DNA of 20,042 bases from an uncultured Oscillospiraceae bacterium (GTDB lineage Bacteria; Bacillota; Clostridia; Oscillospirales; Oscillospiraceae), in assembly GCA_947630345.1 (NCBI GenBank), contig CANRHF010000011.1, positions 1 to 20,042 of the forward strand, in the 5' to 3' direction. Position 1 is the first letter of the stretch, and each line of letters starts with the position of its first letter. The position numbers were made by a program, and so were the translations under genes. A model generated the notes under the pieces. That model ran no database searches and was not told the origin of the DNA. It worked only from the letters and a program-made list of their open reading frames with translations. Below are positions 6,819-14,113 of the stretch, piece after piece.

Positions 6819-7529
6819 TTATAAGATCGGCAGATGCTCCAGACAGGCGGGCAGGTGCATCATGTGGTGGTTCGTCATAGGCGTGAGGATCATGCCGCCC
6901 ACCGTCAACCGCCCCCAGAACACCAGGAGCCATACAGAGCGGAAATCCGTGGTGACCCCACCGACTTCCAGAATTTTCATCACCCACTCCTCTGGAACCA
7001 TGGACTTGATCTGTTCCAAAGTCAGTCCCTCCAAGATGCGGCGGGTGTTCTTCCCCACCGCGATCATGTAGTCCCGCAGGGCCTCCACATGAAGGCTCTG
7101 CCCAAAGGCCACCGCCTCGGAAAAGGTCAAGGCATTCCCCGTATCGGTGATGGGGCTGCCGATCCTGGTTTTCCAGTCCGCGTTAAATAGCTGCTCCCGG
7201 TCCCCCATCAGCAGATTGCCGACCAGGTCCTCTATGCGGTAGGTGTGCCAGAACTGCCAGCACAGGGGGACCACATCCGTCCCGGCGTAGTGCAAGTCCG
7301 TATCCCATTTCTGTCTGGGGACCAGTGCGTTTTGATTTCCGGAAAGCATATAGTCCAGAACATAGTCCGCAACCGTCTTTTCCTTGCCGCCGGAAACCTC
7401 CGCAGGATGCACCAGGGCGTGGACCTCCAGAGACAAAGCTTTCATTTTCTCAAGATCCTCTCCCGCCAGCGCCTCCACCAGCTGGGCATACTTTTGGTCA
7501 AAACAGGCGTAAAGCCCTTCTTTCGTCAC
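6819..7529 (-). CDS. DinB-fold protein
   Basis: A 236-residue soluble, mostly helical protein. Two features point to the DinB/YfiT-like four-helix metal-binding fold: FWHTYRIEDLVGNLL in the middle, with a candidate metal-ligand His, and the C-terminal MTNHHMMHLPAC, which supplies the HxxxH-type ligands that end the fold. Family members include thiol-dependent transferases, but most have no known role, so no substrate is assigned. The start is a GTG at 7529 preceded by GAGGGGGAG (7536-7544) at good spacing. The gene is monocistronic, with a near-perfect consensus promoter that lies directly behind the groEL terminator. Confidence 0.75.
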   Translation of the reverse strand: MTKEGLYACFDQKYAQLVEALAGEDLEKMKALSLEVHALVHPAEVSGGKEKTVADYVLDYMLSGNQNALVPRQKWDTDLHYAGTDVVPLCWQFWHTYRIEDLVGNLLMGDREQLFNADWKTRIGSPITDTGNALTFSEAVAFGQSLHVEALRDYMIAVGKNTRRILEGLTLEQIKSMVPEEWVMKILEVGGVTTDFRSVWLLVFWGRLTVGGMILTPMTNHHMMHLPACLEHLPIL

Positions 7530-7553
7530 GGTTTTCTCCCCCTCTTTGCGGTT

Positions 7554-7582
7554 ATTATATCATGCGGAAAACCCACTGTCAA
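7554..7582 (-). promoter_or_regulatory. Consensus sigma-A promoter of the DinB-fold gene
   Basis: TTGACA (7577-7582), 17 bases, TATAAT (7554-7559), with TG one base before the -10. All twelve box positions match consensus. Confidence 0.9.
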
Positions 7583-7584
7583 CG

Positions 7585-7617
7585 AAAAGGGAGGCGCTCC
7601 CTATGGAAGCGCCTCCC
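7585..7617 (-). terminator. groESL terminator
   Basis: 10-bp stem (7589-7598 with 7608-7617, GGGAGGCGCT/AGCGCCTCCC), followed on the minus strand by TTTT. It begins 22 bases after the groEL stop. Confidence 0.85.
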
Positions 7618-7639
7618 AGTGAAAGGGGCGAATGTTGGC

Positions 7640-9274
7640 TTAGTACATTCCGCCGGCCTGGGCGGCGGCAGCCTGGGCGGCCGCGTCGGCGGCGGGATCG
7701 GGCTTGTCCACCACCAGGGACTCGGTGGTCAGGACGCAGGCGGCGATGGAGGCGGCGTTCTCCAGAGCGGAACGGGTGACCTTGGTGGGGTCCACGATGC
7801 CGGCGGAGATCATGTCCGCGTACTCCTCGGTGTAGGCGTTGTAGCCGTAGCCGATCTTGCCGGAGGAGCGGATCTTCTCGAAGACCACGGAGCCGTCCAC
7901 ACCGGCGTTCTCCGCGATCTGGCGGACAGGGGCCTGCAGGGCGGTGGCCACGATCCGGGCGCCGGTCTTCTCGTCCCCGTGGAGGGTCTCCACCAGGGCG
8001 TTCACGTCGTCAATGGCATTGACCAGGGCGGCGCCGCCGCCGGCCACGATGCCTTCCTCCACAGCGGCACGGGTGGCGTTCAGCGCGTCCTCCACCCGGA
8101 GCTTCAGCTCCTTCATGGCGACCTCGGTCTGGGCGCCCACCTTGATGACGGCCACGCCGCCGGCCAGCTTGGCCAGCCGCTCCTGGAGCTTCTCCCGGTC
8201 ATAGTCGGAGGTGGTGGTGGCGATGGAGGCCCGGATCACATTGGCCCGGGAAGCGATAGCCTCGGCGTCGCCGTAGCCGTCCACGATGGTGGTGTTGTCC
8301 TTGGTGACCACGATCTGACGGGCCCGGCCCAGATCGTCCAGGGTGGCCTCGGTGAGCTCCATATTCAGCTCGCTGGAAATGACGGTGCCGCCGGTGAGGA
8401 TGGCGATATCCTGAAGCATTTCCTTCCGCCGGTCGCCAAAGCCGGGGGCCTTGACGCAGACGCAGTTGAAGTTGCCACGGAGGCGGTTCACCAGCAGGGT
8501 AGCCAGGGCGTCGCCCTCCACATCCTCGGCAATGATGATGAGCTTCTTGCCGGTCTTGACAATGGGCTCCAGGATGGGCAGGATCTCCTGAATGGAGGAG
8601 ATCTTCTTGTCGGTGATCAGGATCAAAGGATCGTCCAGGACGGCCTCCATCTTGTCGGTGTCGGTGACCATGTAGGGGGAGATGTAGCCCCGGTCGAACT
8701 GCATACCTTCCACCACGTCCAGGCCGGTCTCGGCGGTCTTGGACTCCTCGATGGTGATGACGCCCTCGGTGCCCACCTTTTCCATGGCCTCGGCGATCAG
8801 CTTGCCCACGCTCTCGTCCCCGGAGGAGACGGTGCCCACCCGGGCGATATCATCGGAGCCATGAACAGGCACGGAATGGGCCTTGATGGATTCCACAGCG
8901 GCGGCAACGGCCTTCTCGATGCCCTTGCGCATGACCATGGGATTGGCCCCGGCGGACAGGTTCTTCAGCCCTTCCCGGGTGATGGCCTGGGCCAGCAGGG
9001 TGGCGGTGGTGGTGCCGTCGCCGGCCACGTCGTTGGTCTTGGTGGCGACCTCCCGAATGAGCTGGGCGCCCATATTCTCAAAGGGGTCCTCCAGCTCGAT
9101 CTCCTTGGCGATGGTCACGCCGTCGTTGGTGATCAGGGGGGCGCCGTACTTCTTGCCCAGGACCACGTTCCGGCCCTTGGGGCCCAGGGTCACGTTGACG
9201 GTATTGGCCAGCTGGTCAATGCCGGATTGCAGCTTCTTGCGGGCGTCTTCCCCGTAAACGATCATTTTAGCCAT
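7640..9274 (-). CDS. groEL: 60-kDa chaperonin GroEL
   Basis: GroEL forms the double-ring ATP-driven folding chamber in the cytoplasm with GroES as lid. The 544-residue length is normal. Visible motifs are the ATP-binding GDGTTTAT near residue 86, LGPKGRNVVL near 30, and DALNATRAAVEEGIVAGGGAAL, which contains the catalytic Asp. The C-terminus is alanine-rich and ends AQAGGMY, a short form of the usual GGM tail. AGGAGG lies 8 bases before the ATG, and groES ends 15 bases upstream. It is transcribed with groES from the CIRCE-controlled promoter. Confidence 0.99.
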   Translation of the reverse strand: MAKMIVYGEDARKKLQSGIDQLANTVNVTLGPKGRNVVLGKKYGAPLITNDGVTIAKEIELEDPFENMGAQLIREVATKTNDVAGDGTTTATLLAQAITREGLKNLSAGANPMVMRKGIEKAVAAAVESIKAHSVPVHGSDDIARVGTVSSGDESVGKLIAEAMEKVGTEGVITIEESKTAETGLDVVEGMQFDRGYISPYMVTDTDKMEAVLDDPLILITDKKISSIQEILPILEPIVKTGKKLIIIAEDVEGDALATLLVNRLRGNFNCVCVKAPGFGDRRKEMLQDIAILTGGTVISSELNMELTEATLDDLGRARQIVVTKDNTTIVDGYGDAEAIASRANVIRASIATTTSDYDREKLQERLAKLAGGVAVIKVGAQTEVAMKELKLRVEDALNATRAAVEEGIVAGGGAALVNAIDDVNALVETLHGDEKTGARIVATALQAPVRQIAENAGVDGSVVFEKIRSSGKIGYGYNAYTEEYADMISAGIVDPTKVTRSALENAASIAACVLTTESLVVDKPDPAADAAAQAAAAQAGGMY

Positions 9275-9289
9275 TTTAAAATCCTCCTC

Positions 9290-9565
9290 TTATTCCGTCA
9301 CGATGGCCAGGATGTCATCCTGCTTGACGAATTTGTACTCCTCGCCGTCCAGCTTGATCTCGCTGCCGGTGTACTTGCCGACGACCACCTTGTCCCCGGC
9401 CTTGACGGTCATGGTCACGTCCTTGGTGCCCGGGCCGGCGGAGACGACCTCGTAGATCATGGGCTTCTCCTTGTTGGTGGTGGCCAGAATGATGCCGGAA
9501 GCGGTGGTCTCCTGGGCCTCGGACTGCTTGAGCAGCACATTGTCAGCCATGGGTTTGAGTTTCAT
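9290..9565 (-). CDS. groES: 10-kDa co-chaperonin GroES
   Basis: GroES caps the GroEL chamber. This protein has 91 residues, slightly short for the family. It begins MKLKPMADNVLLKQ, has a mobile loop region around ETTASGIILA and ends VKQDDILAIVTE, all typical. ATG 9565 is chosen because GGAGGA lies 7-8 bases upstream; the ATG at 9580 overlaps that ribosome site. First gene of the groESL operon. Confidence 0.98.
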   Translation of the reverse strand: MKLKPMADNVLLKQSEAQETTASGIILATTNKEKPMIYEVVSAGPGTKDVTMTVKAGDKVVVGKYTGSEIKLDGEEYKFVKQDDILAIVTE

Positions 9566-9631
9566 GCTTGATTCCTCCATACAATAGTATTTAGACCGCG
9601 GGTTTTCCCGCTTTTATCTACGGCGTTGGAT

Positions 9632-9658
9632 TTAGCACTCCTTTTCTCTGAGTGCTAA
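9632..9658. promoter_or_regulatory. CIRCE operator (HrcA binding site)
   Basis: Perfect inverted repeat TTAGCACTC - 9 bases - GAGTGCTAA, the canonical CIRCE. It overlaps the expected transcription start of groESL, so HrcA repression released on heat or folding stress is expected. Confidence 0.98.
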
Positions 9659-9661
9659 TAT

Positions 9662-9690
9662 ATCATAGCGCAAACCCTTCCAAATTGCAA
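9662..9690 (-). promoter_or_regulatory. Sigma-A promoter of groESL
   Basis: TTGCAA (9685-9690), 17 bases, TATGAT (9662-9667) on the minus strand; the start site would fall inside the CIRCE. Confidence 0.75.
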
Positions 9691-9854
9691 GAGGCAAATA
9701 TGGATTTTTCGTAAAAATTTTATGAAGTTGCCGTGGGAATCTGTTTTCCCCAGAAAAACGTCGCTGGTTTGAGACCTCAAATGCCCGAATTTTTCGGGGA
9801 AGGGCCAAATTGTTTAAACTGATGAAATTTCTTCAATTTTTGCCGGATTTCCAC
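9691..9854. other. Non-coding gap between divergent groESL and minD promoters
   Basis: This AT-rich stretch has no reading frame I can support. A 6-bp hairpin (CCCGAA/TTCGGG, 9784-9798) is the only structure seen, and it may be chance. Confidence 0.6.
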
Positions 9855-9883
9855 TTGCATTTTGTGGACTATTCCTTTATAAT
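9855..9883 (+). promoter_or_regulatory. Promoter of the minD-like gene
   Basis: TTGCAT (9855-9860), 17 bases, TATAAT (9878-9883). The start codon follows 30 bases later. Confidence 0.8.
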
Positions 9884-9913
9884 GTTCCCATACGGGATGG
9901 GAGGCAGAGCAAA

Positions 9914-10651
9914 ATGGGAGAAGCCATCGCGATCCTGTCCGGAAAGGGCGGGACGGGGAAGACGTCCGTCTGCGCCGGACTGTCCACCGCTCTGGCACAG
10001 GACGGGAAAAAGGTGCTGTGCCTGGACTGTGACGTGGGCCTGCGGAATTTGGACATCTCCCTGGGCTTGGAGCAGGCGCCGGCTCTGTCCTTTCTGGATG
10101 TGTCCCAGGGTGGATACACCCTGGAGCAGGCGGCGGCGCACCCGGATTTCCCCGGGCTGTTCTTCCTCACCGCCCCCATGAACTGTCCCGCCGGTGCCAT
10201 CGACCCCGCGGCCTTTGGAGAGATGCTCCACGGTGCCCGGGAGCGGTTCGACTATGTGTTTCTGGACGCTCCCGCGGGAATCGACGCCGGATTTCACCTG
10301 GCCGCGGCGTATGCCGACCGGATCCTGCTGGTGACCGGTCCGGATCCCGCCGCAGTCCGGGACGCCTGTAGGACCGGCGAACAGCTGGAGCTGATGGGAA
10401 AGATCGGGGTGCGGCTCATTGTCAACCGGGTGGATTCCGATTTGATCTACGCCATGAATCTGACCGTGGACGATGTGATGGACCGGTCGGGGCTGCCCCT
10501 GCTGGGGATCGTCCCGGAGGACTACAATGTGACCCTGGCCGCCGCGTTTTCCAAACCCCTGCTGACCTACACCAAGCGGGGCGCTGCCGCCGCCTGCCGC
10601 CGGATCGCCAAACGAATAGAAGGATACCCAGTGCCAATCGCGCTGCGATAA
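9914..10651 (+). CDS. MinD-like ParA-family ATPase without partner MinC/MinE
   Basis: MinD dimerises on the membrane with ATP and recruits MinC to block polar division. This 245-residue protein carries the deviant Walker A SGKGGTGKTS (signature Lys present; Thr where MinD usually has Val), DCDVGLRNLDISLGL, which is very close to the MinD Walker A' segment, DAPAGIDAGF (Walker B) and LLGIVPEDYNV near the end. It is shorter than typical MinD (about 265-270) and ends in RIEGYPVPIALR, with no visible C-terminal amphipathic membrane-targeting helix. GGGAGG lies 9 bases before ATG 9914. mgsA follows 21 bases after its stop; a minD-mgsA neighbourhood is known in Clostridia, but minC and minE are not here. 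Confidence 0.85.
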   Translation: MGEAIAILSGKGGTGKTSVCAGLSTALAQDGKKVLCLDCDVGLRNLDISLGLEQAPALSFLDVSQGGYTLEQAAAHPDFPGLFFLTAPMNCPAGAIDPAAFGEMLHGARERFDYVFLDAPAGIDAGFHLAAAYADRILLVTGPDPAAVRDACRTGEQLELMGKIGVRLIVNRVDSDLIYAMNLTVDDVMDRSGLPLLGIVPEDYNVTLAAAFSKPLLTYTKRGAAAACRRIAKRIEGYPVPIALR

Positions 10652-10672
10652 TACAGAGAAGGAGTGAGCTTC

Positions 10673-11083
10673 GTGAATATCGCGTTTTTGGCCCACGATA
10701 AGAAGAAGGAACTGATGGTGCAGTTCTGCACCGCCTACAAGAGCGTGCTTGCCAAGCATGAGCTGTTCGCCACCGCCACCACCGGGCGGCTGATCATCGA
10801 CAATACCGGTCTGCCCGTCACGCTGCTGCTGTCCCATAAGCAGGGGGGCCATCAGCAGATCAACGCCCGGATCGCCTACAATGAAATCGACCTGGTGCTG
10901 CTTTTCACCGACCCCAACACCACCGACCCCTGGGACGACAGCCAGATGATCGAAACCATCCGCCACTGTGACAAGCACAATGTGCCCATCGCCACCAACC
11001 TGGCCAGCGCGGAGATGTTCATCATGGGCCTCCAGCGGGGCGATCTGGATTGGCGGGAAATGCTGCGCAAGCCCCGCTATTGA
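10673..11083 (+). CDS. Methylglyoxal-synthase-like protein with altered catalytic residues
   Basis: Methylglyoxal synthase converts dihydroxyacetone phosphate to methylglyoxal and phosphate. The 136-residue protein aligns along its length with MgsA: IAFLAHDKKK (His19/Asp20 of the E. coli enzyme kept), ATATTG (phosphate loop, Gly46 changed to Ala), QGGHQQI (the catalytic Asp71 of GGDQQ is His), TDP (Asp91 kept) and DPWDDS (His98 is Trp, Asp101 is Ser). The tail GLQRGDLDWRE matches clostridial MgsA homologues. Fold and ancestry are clear, activity is doubtful. I chose GTG 10673 (AAGGAG 8 bases upstream); a GTG at 10664 overlaps that site. It is co-transcribed with the minD-like gene and followed by a terminator. 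Confidence 0.85.
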   Translation: MNIAFLAHDKKKELMVQFCTAYKSVLAKHELFATATTGRLIIDNTGLPVTLLLSHKQGGHQQINARIAYNEIDLVLLFTDPNTTDPWDDSQMIETIRHCDKHNVPIATNLASAEMFIMGLQRGDLDWREMLRKPRY

Positions 11084-11096
11084 GGAACCAAACCCT

Positions 11097-11129
11097 TTGT
11101 TGGCGGGTATCCCGCCAACAATCTTTTTT
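11097..11129 (+). terminator. Strong terminator between mgsA-like gene and hisS
   Basis: Perfect 11-bp stem (11097-11107 with 11111-11121), a 3-base TAT loop and then TCTTTTTT. It ends only 18 bases before the hisS start codon, leaving no room for a promoter after it. Confidence 0.9.
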
Positions 11130-11147
11130 ACCGAAAGGAAGTTATTC

Positions 11148-12503
11148 ATGGAGATCATTCGGCCCCGGACGCTGTCCGGGTTTATGGAGCTGCTGCCGGA
11201 AAAGCAGCTGAAAATGGAGCGGATGATGGCGGTACTGCGCCAGGTCTACGGGCTCTATGGCTTCGCCCCTCTGGACACGCCCATCATCGAGGACGCCCAG
11301 ATCTTGCTGGCCAAGGGCGGCGGGGAGACGGAAAAGCAGATCTACCGCTTTCAAAAGGGAGACTCGGATCTGGCTCTCCGGTTCGATCTGACGGTACCCC
11401 TGGCAAAATATGTAGCCCTCCATGAGCAGGAGCTGGCCTTCCCCTTCCGCCGGTATCAGATCGGCAAGGTCTACCGGGGCGAGCGGGCCCAGCGGGGCCG
11501 GTTCCGGGAGTTTTATCAGGCGGACATCGACATCATTGGGGACGGAACCCTGGACGTCCTCAACGAGGCGGAGATCCCCGCCATCATTTACCAGGTCTTC
11601 CGCCGGTTCGGCCTGACCCGGTTCCAGATCCGGGTGAACAACCGGAAGCTCCTGTCCGGCTTCTACGCCATGCTGGGCCTGGCGGAGCGGAGCGGGGAGA
11701 TCATGCGCACCGTGGACAAGCTGGACAAGATCGGCCCGGAAAAGGTGGCTCAGCTTCTTCAGGACGATCTGGGGCTGACGGCGGAGCAGGCGCAGGAGAT
11801 CCTTCGGTTTACCTCCCTCTCCGGCAGCCGGGACCAGGTGCTGCCGGCCCTAGGGGCCTATCAGGGGAAGGAGCCGCTGTTTGACCTAGGACTGGACGAG
11901 CTGAACACGGTGACCAAGAATCTGGCCGCCTTTGGGGTGCCGGAGGAGAATTTCGCCGTGGATCTGTCCATCGCCCGGGGACTGGACTACTACACCGGCA
12001 CCGTCTACGAGACTGCCCTCTTAGATCACCCGGAGATCGGCTCCGTCTGCTCCGGCGGCCGGTACGACGACCTGGCCGGGTACTACACAACCCGCAAGCT
12101 CCCCGGCGTGGGCATTTCCATCGGGCTGACGAGGCTCTTTTATGTGCTGGACGAGCAGGGGCTTCTGAATGACGCCCTGCCCAGCGCCCCCGCCGACGTG
12201 CTGGTGCTGCCCATGACGGCCGATCCCGGCCCCGCCATCGCTCTGGGCGAGTCTTTCCGCACCCAAGGACTGCGGGTCCAGCTCTACGCCGAGCAGAAGA
12301 AATTCAAGCAGAAAATGCGCTATGCCGACAGCCTCCACGTCCCCTTCGCCGTGCTGCTGGGTGAGGACGAGCTGGCCCAGGGCAAGTGTTCCGTGAAAAA
12401 TATGGCCACCGGCGAGCAGCTTCTTCTCACCCCCGAGGCCGCCGCCTGCCACATTCAGAAGGCTCTGGCGGCCCTGAATGGGCCCATCATCCTGGAGAAA
12501 TGA
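11148..12503 (+). CDS. hisS: Histidine--tRNA ligase
   Basis: Class II synthetase that charges tRNA-His in the cytoplasm. The 451 residues include FDLTVPLAKYVA and the motif 2 region RRYQIGKVYRGERAQRGRFREFYQ, the histidine-specific ARGLDYYTGTVYE, GGRYDDLAGYY, motif 3 GVGISIGLTRLFYVL, and a C-terminal anticodon-binding domain (from about ADVLVLPMTADPG). AAGGAA lies 7 bases before ATG 11148. There is no T-box (no AGGGTGGNACCGCG-type element), but a terminator sits directly upstream, so expression must come from read-through or from a promoter inside the preceding gene. The next gene overlaps its stop by an ATGA. Confidence 0.97.
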   Translation: MEIIRPRTLSGFMELLPEKQLKMERMMAVLRQVYGLYGFAPLDTPIIEDAQILLAKGGGETEKQIYRFQKGDSDLALRFDLTVPLAKYVALHEQELAFPFRRYQIGKVYRGERAQRGRFREFYQADIDIIGDGTLDVLNEAEIPAIIYQVFRRFGLTRFQIRVNNRKLLSGFYAMLGLAERSGEIMRTVDKLDKIGPEKVAQLLQDDLGLTAEQAQEILRFTSLSGSRDQVLPALGAYQGKEPLFDLGLDELNTVTKNLAAFGVPEENFAVDLSIARGLDYYTGTVYETALLDHPEIGSVCSGGRYDDLAGYYTTRKLPGVGISIGLTRLFYVLDEQGLLNDALPSAPADVLVLPMTADPGPAIALGESFRTQGLRVQLYAEQKKFKQKMRYADSLHVPFAVLLGEDELAQGKCSVKNMATGEQLLLTPEAAACHIQKALAALNGPIILEK

Positions 12504-12781
12504 CGGTGGAGCGGGCGTTTTTGACCGCCTGGGAGAAGGCCCGGCAGGCCGCCCAGGCCCTGGGCATTCGCCTCCGGCCCCAGGAGCTGACCCTTGCCGC
12601 CGCGAAAAGGGCCCTGTCCACCCGCCGCCTCAGCGACGGCTTTACCGCCCTGCAAAATGCGGGGCGGCTGGACCTGACCCTGGAGGCCCTGGCGGTGGAC
12701 CGGCGCTTCACCTCCCTGTTTACAGACCAAGAGGCCAACGAGGCCCTCACCCGGCTGTTGGAGGCCGGATACCGATTTTAA
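12500..12781 (+). CDS. Unknown 93-residue protein coupled to hisS
   Basis: The ATG overlaps the hisS stop (ATGA), suggesting translational coupling; a GTG at 12506 has better spacing from GGAG (12494-12497) and is an alternative start. The protein is helical and rich in Ala, Leu and Arg (starts MTVERAFLTAWEKARQ, ends EALTRLLEAGYRF), with no signal peptide or membrane segment. I recognise no family. Codon use matches the neighbours and the frame fills the hisS-to-phosphorylase gap, so I think it is real. Confidence 0.65.
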   Translation: MTVERAFLTAWEKARQAAQALGIRLRPQELTLAAAKRALSTRRLSDGFTALQNAGRLDLTLEALAVDRRFTSLFTDQEANEALTRLLEAGYRF

Positions 12782-12837
12782 CAGCGCGGCCCCGGGAACG
12801 CGTGGCCGCCTTTCAATATTAGAAAGGGATAAAAGTT

Positions 12838-13620
12838 ATGTTAATCTCACAATGTCCGCTTCTGGAATACGACGGCGCCCAGGAGGCCGTCATCGACCCC
12901 GGCAGGGAGCAGGAAGAACTGCGCCTGCCGTCCCGGGCGGTGTTTGCATTTGTGGCCGGGGAACTGGTGGACGCCTTCGCCGCCAGCCGGGGCATGGAAA
13001 AGGCGGCGGAGTTTTTGACCGTCACCAAGGTTTTCCCCCTTTACACGGGGCAGGAACAGGGGCAGTCCTTCGTCCTGTGTCCGGCGCCTCTGGGCGCACC
13101 GGCGGCGGTCCAGATCTTGGACTGGCTTCTTGCCCACGGCGTGGAAACCGTCCTCGCGACCGGCTCCTGCGGGGTGCTGACGGAGCTGCCGGAGAACGTC
13201 TTTTTGATCCCCGTCCGGGCGCTGCGGGACGAGGGGACCTCCTTCCACTATCTGCCCGCCGCCCGGTTTGTGGAAACGGACCCGGCGCTGCGGCAGGTCA
13301 TCGAACAGGTCTTTCAGGAAAAAGGGCTCCCCTATGTGGAATGTGACACCTGGACCACCGACGGCTTTTTCCGGGAGACCCGGCAAAAGGCGGCGGCCCG
13401 GCGAAAAGAGGGCTGCGCCTGCGTGGAGATGGAGTGCGCCGCTCTGGCCGCCTGCGCCAAATTCCGAGGCGCCGCCTTTGCCCAGGTCCTCTTCACCGCC
13501 GACAGCCTTGCTCGCCTGGAGGCCCACGACCCCCGGGACTGGGGGAATGCCGCCCAGGCGCCGGCCCTGGCGCTGTGCGTGGAGATCATCGGAAGGTGCG
13601 GCAAAGGCGCGGCGTCTTGA
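12838..13620 (+). CDS. Nucleoside phosphorylase (uridine phosphorylase-like, PNP_UDP_1 family)
   Basis: Family members split nucleosides with phosphate into base and (deoxy)ribose-1-phosphate in salvage pathways. This 260-residue protein has ATGSCGVL near residue 102, the RDEGTSFHYLP segment typical of clostridial uridine-phosphorylase-like enzymes, DTWTTDGFFRET, and the ribose-binding VEMECAALAACAKFRG, followed by FTADSL. The exact substrate (uridine, purine nucleosides or other) cannot be read from this. AAAGGG lies 9 bases before ATG 12838. It is last in the hisS operon, before a strong shared terminator. Confidence 0.9.
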   Translation: MLISQCPLLEYDGAQEAVIDPGREQEELRLPSRAVFAFVAGELVDAFAASRGMEKAAEFLTVTKVFPLYTGQEQGQSFVLCPAPLGAPAAVQILDWLLAHGVETVLATGSCGVLTELPENVFLIPVRALRDEGTSFHYLPAARFVETDPALRQVIEQVFQEKGLPYVECDTWTTDGFFRETRQKAAARRKEGCACVEMECAALAACAKFRGAAFAQVLFTADSLARLEAHDPRDWGNAAQAPALALCVEIIGRCGKGAAS

Positions 13621-13628
13621 GCGAAAAC

Positions 13629-13668
13629 GGGCCCCGGTAAAAGCCGGGGCCCATGCTTTATTCTTTTT
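13629..13668. terminator. Bidirectional terminator
   Basis: 9-bp GC-rich stem GGGCCCCGG/CCGGGGCCC (13629-13637 with 13644-13652), TAAAAG loop, then a T-rich run on plus and GTTTTC on minus. It serves the phosphorylase gene (+) and rpiB (-). Confidence 0.85.
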
Positions 13669-14101
13669 CCAAGGCCATGACCTTGTCGATGCGGCGCTGG
13701 TGGCGGGGCGCCTCGGAAAACGGGGTTTCCAGCCAGGTATCCACAATGGCCAGGGCCAGGTTCTCACCGGTGACGCCGGCCCCCAGGGCCATCATATTGG
13801 TGTCGTTGTGCTCCCGGGTCAGCCGGGCGCTGAGCAGGTCCCCCAGCAGGGCGCAGCGGATGCCCTTGATCTTGTTGGCGGTGATGGAGGCGCCGATGCC
13901 GGTGGTGCAAAGGACGATTCCCCGGTCGCAGTCCCCCGCCGCCACCGCCCGGGCCGCCTGGGCGCAGTAGTCGGGATAGTCGCAGCTATCCTTGGTATAG
14001 GTCCCGAAGTCCTCCACCTGATGGCCCGCCTGACGGAGATGGTCCAGCAGGACGTTTTTCAGCTCCAGGGCCCCATGGTCGCAGCCAATGGCAATTTTCA
14101 T
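13658..14101 (-). CDS. rpiB: Ribose-5-phosphate isomerase B
   Basis: RpiB interconverts ribose-5-phosphate and ribulose-5-phosphate in the pentose phosphate pathway. The 147-residue length is normal. Motifs: IGCDHGALELK (His10 region), DYPDYCAQ, LCTTGIGASITANK with the catalytic Cys, REHNDTNMMALG with the catalytic His, and RHQRRIDKV near the end. The loop reads CTTGIG where CGTGIG is usual, so one Gly is Thr; the catalytic Cys and the next Thr remain. The start ATG 14101 has GGAG at 14111-14114, overlapping the SDR stop, so the two genes are probably coupled. Confidence 0.95.
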   Translation of the reverse strand: MKIAIGCDHGALELKNVLLDHLRQAGHQVEDFGTYTKDSCDYPDYCAQAARAVAAGDCDRGIVLCTTGIGASITANKIKGIRCALLGDLLSARLTREHNDTNMMALGAGVTGENLALAIVDTWLETPFSEAPRHQRRIDKVMALEKE

Positions 14102-14113
14102 TTTTCTTTTCTC

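Noticed and set aside
7325..9571. 748-codon plus-strand open frame opposite groEL/groES.
   Set aside because: It is a Gly/Asp/His-rich antisense shadow of the high-G+C groESL genes, with no ribosome site or family motifs. The same applies to long open frames opposite ychF, the lipoprotein and the sulfatase.
11130..11148. T-box leader for hisS.
   Set aside because: There is no specifier stem-loop, no T-box consensus, and too little space between the mgsA-like stop and hisS. Only a simple terminator is present.
12786..12809. 6-bp hairpin (GCGGCC/GGCCGC) before the nucleoside phosphorylase gene.
   Set aside because: It has a short stem, a large loop and only CTTTC after it. It is too weak to call a terminator in such G+C-rich DNA.
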